DNA of 64,000 nt from Chryseobacterium indologenes (GTDB lineage Bacteria; Bacteroidota; Bacteroidia; Flavobacteriales; Weeksellaceae). Under the pieces are notes generated by a model. That model was not told the origin of the DNA, did not search any database, and was given only the letters and a program-made list of their open reading frames with translations. Location of the stretch: the NCBI GenBank assembly GCA_016025055.1, contig CP065590.1, positions 3,224,001 to 3,288,000 on the forward strand. Direction: 5' to 3'. A program made the position numbers and the translations under genes. Positions 63,679-64,000 of this stretch are shown piece after piece. Within the stretch, counting starts at the first letter, position 1. The number at the start of each line of letters is the position of its first letter.

Positions 63679-64000
63679 TTAATGTACAGGTTCTGAAAGT
63701 GGCAGGTCAGGAGACCCGCTGTAAAAAACAATCAGAGTGGCTCCCTTATCTCCCGTTTTGCCGCGGTGGGCCATGTTAACCATTTCAGGAAGTACTTGCC
63801 CTTGCTTTATCCATTGGGTTTTGCCGGTTTCCTTCACTTCGATCTGGATTTCTCCTTTTTCTACGTATGCCGCATTGATGACAGGATGCTTATGCCAATC
63901 CAATGCTTTGTTGGGAGGGACGGATATCTTAAGAACTGATATCTCAGGTTGCCCCGTCGGATAAGCAGGGTAGAGGGTACCTTCCCAGGATTTGGAAGTC
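63679..64000 (-). CDS. Cupin-domain protein, partial (5' end outside window)
   Basis: The frame is open to the right edge; about 107 C-terminal residues are seen. SWEGTLYPAYPTGQPEISVL and ALDWHKHPVINAAYVEKGEI carry the first cupin motif (W-H-x-H...E), and VNMAHRGKTGDKGATLIVFY the second. It is a small cupin, possibly metal-binding; the function is unknown. The product ends SGSPDLPLSEPVH. Confidence 0.75.
   Translation of the reverse strand, partial: TSKSWEGTLYPAYPTGQPEISVLKISVPPNKALDWHKHPVINAAYVEKGEIQIEVKETGKTQWIKQGQVLPEMVNMAHRGKTGDKGATLIVFYSGSPDLPLSEPVH

Noticed and set aside
1..64000. Insertion sequences, phage genes, defence systems and rRNA or tRNA genes
   Set aside because: No transposase, integrase, capsid, restriction or toxin-antitoxin gene pair and no RNA gene could be supported; the GxxExxY fragment is only a relic.

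Overview
The window is about 64 kb of low-GC DNA from a member of the Flavobacteriia, most probably Chryseobacterium or a close relative (Weeksellaceae). This rests on gldF/gldG gliding genes, several secreted proteins with type IX secretion (T9SS) C-terminal sorting domains, TAnnTTTG-type -7 promoter boxes, and a secreted protein-glutaminase that closely resembles the Chryseobacterium proteolyticum enzyme. No rRNA, tRNA, CRISPR array or intact insertion sequence was seen.

Layout. 1-9.7 kb: end of a T9SS protein, a YwqK-like repeat protein, a two-subunit 3-oxoacid CoA-transferase whose genes are split by an inverted ABC exporter, a DUF4197 protein and a GH20 hexosaminidase. 9.7-13.9 kb: a sulfide/persulfide cluster (Crp/Fnr regulator, TauE/SafE, CstB-like persulfide dioxygenase-rhodanese, two YeeE/YedE-type proteins) with a 22-nt sequence repeated exactly upstream of two of its genes. 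14-20 kb: a TolC relic, glycosylasparaginase, CutC, a GxxExxY relic beside a 166-bp inverted-repeat element, and a beta-mannosidase. 20-38 kb: mostly housekeeping genes (old yellow enzyme, PriA, PBP4, M1 peptidase, Kbl, HemJ, GldFG), then an Rrf2 regulator with a TauE/SafE gene. 38-49 kb: a heme-uptake locus (two HmuY-like proteins, a TonB receptor, HmuT, HmuU, HmuV, a methyltransferase, HmuS, a ChaN-like protein) with a shared 52-bp operator/promoter module. 49-54 kb: a secreted deformylase-like protein with an altered metal ligand, an Ohr/OhrR/nitroreductase operon with a clear OhrR palindrome, an SDR, and protein-glutaminase followed by a small lipoprotein that resembles its propeptide. 54-63 kb: lipB and the complete trp operon (trpE-G-D-C-F-[GNAT]-B-A), preceded by a leader peptide with three tandem Trp codons and an attenuator.

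Sequence quality. Fourteen genes are frameshifted, including the essential trpB. Nearly all breaks lie in mononucleotide runs of 5-10 bases. In every case a one-base change at each site restores an uninterrupted frame whose length is an exact multiple of three. I read these as sequencing or assembly indels, not pseudogenes, and annotate each gene at full length. Real relics (TolC, GxxExxY) are marked separately.

The most unusual items are the stand-alone propeptide-like lipoprotein next to protein-glutaminase, the complete trp attenuator, a 13-7-10 motif shared by two distant promoters (one beside an Rrf2 gene), the twin heme operators, and the Cys-to-Asp deformylase paralogue.
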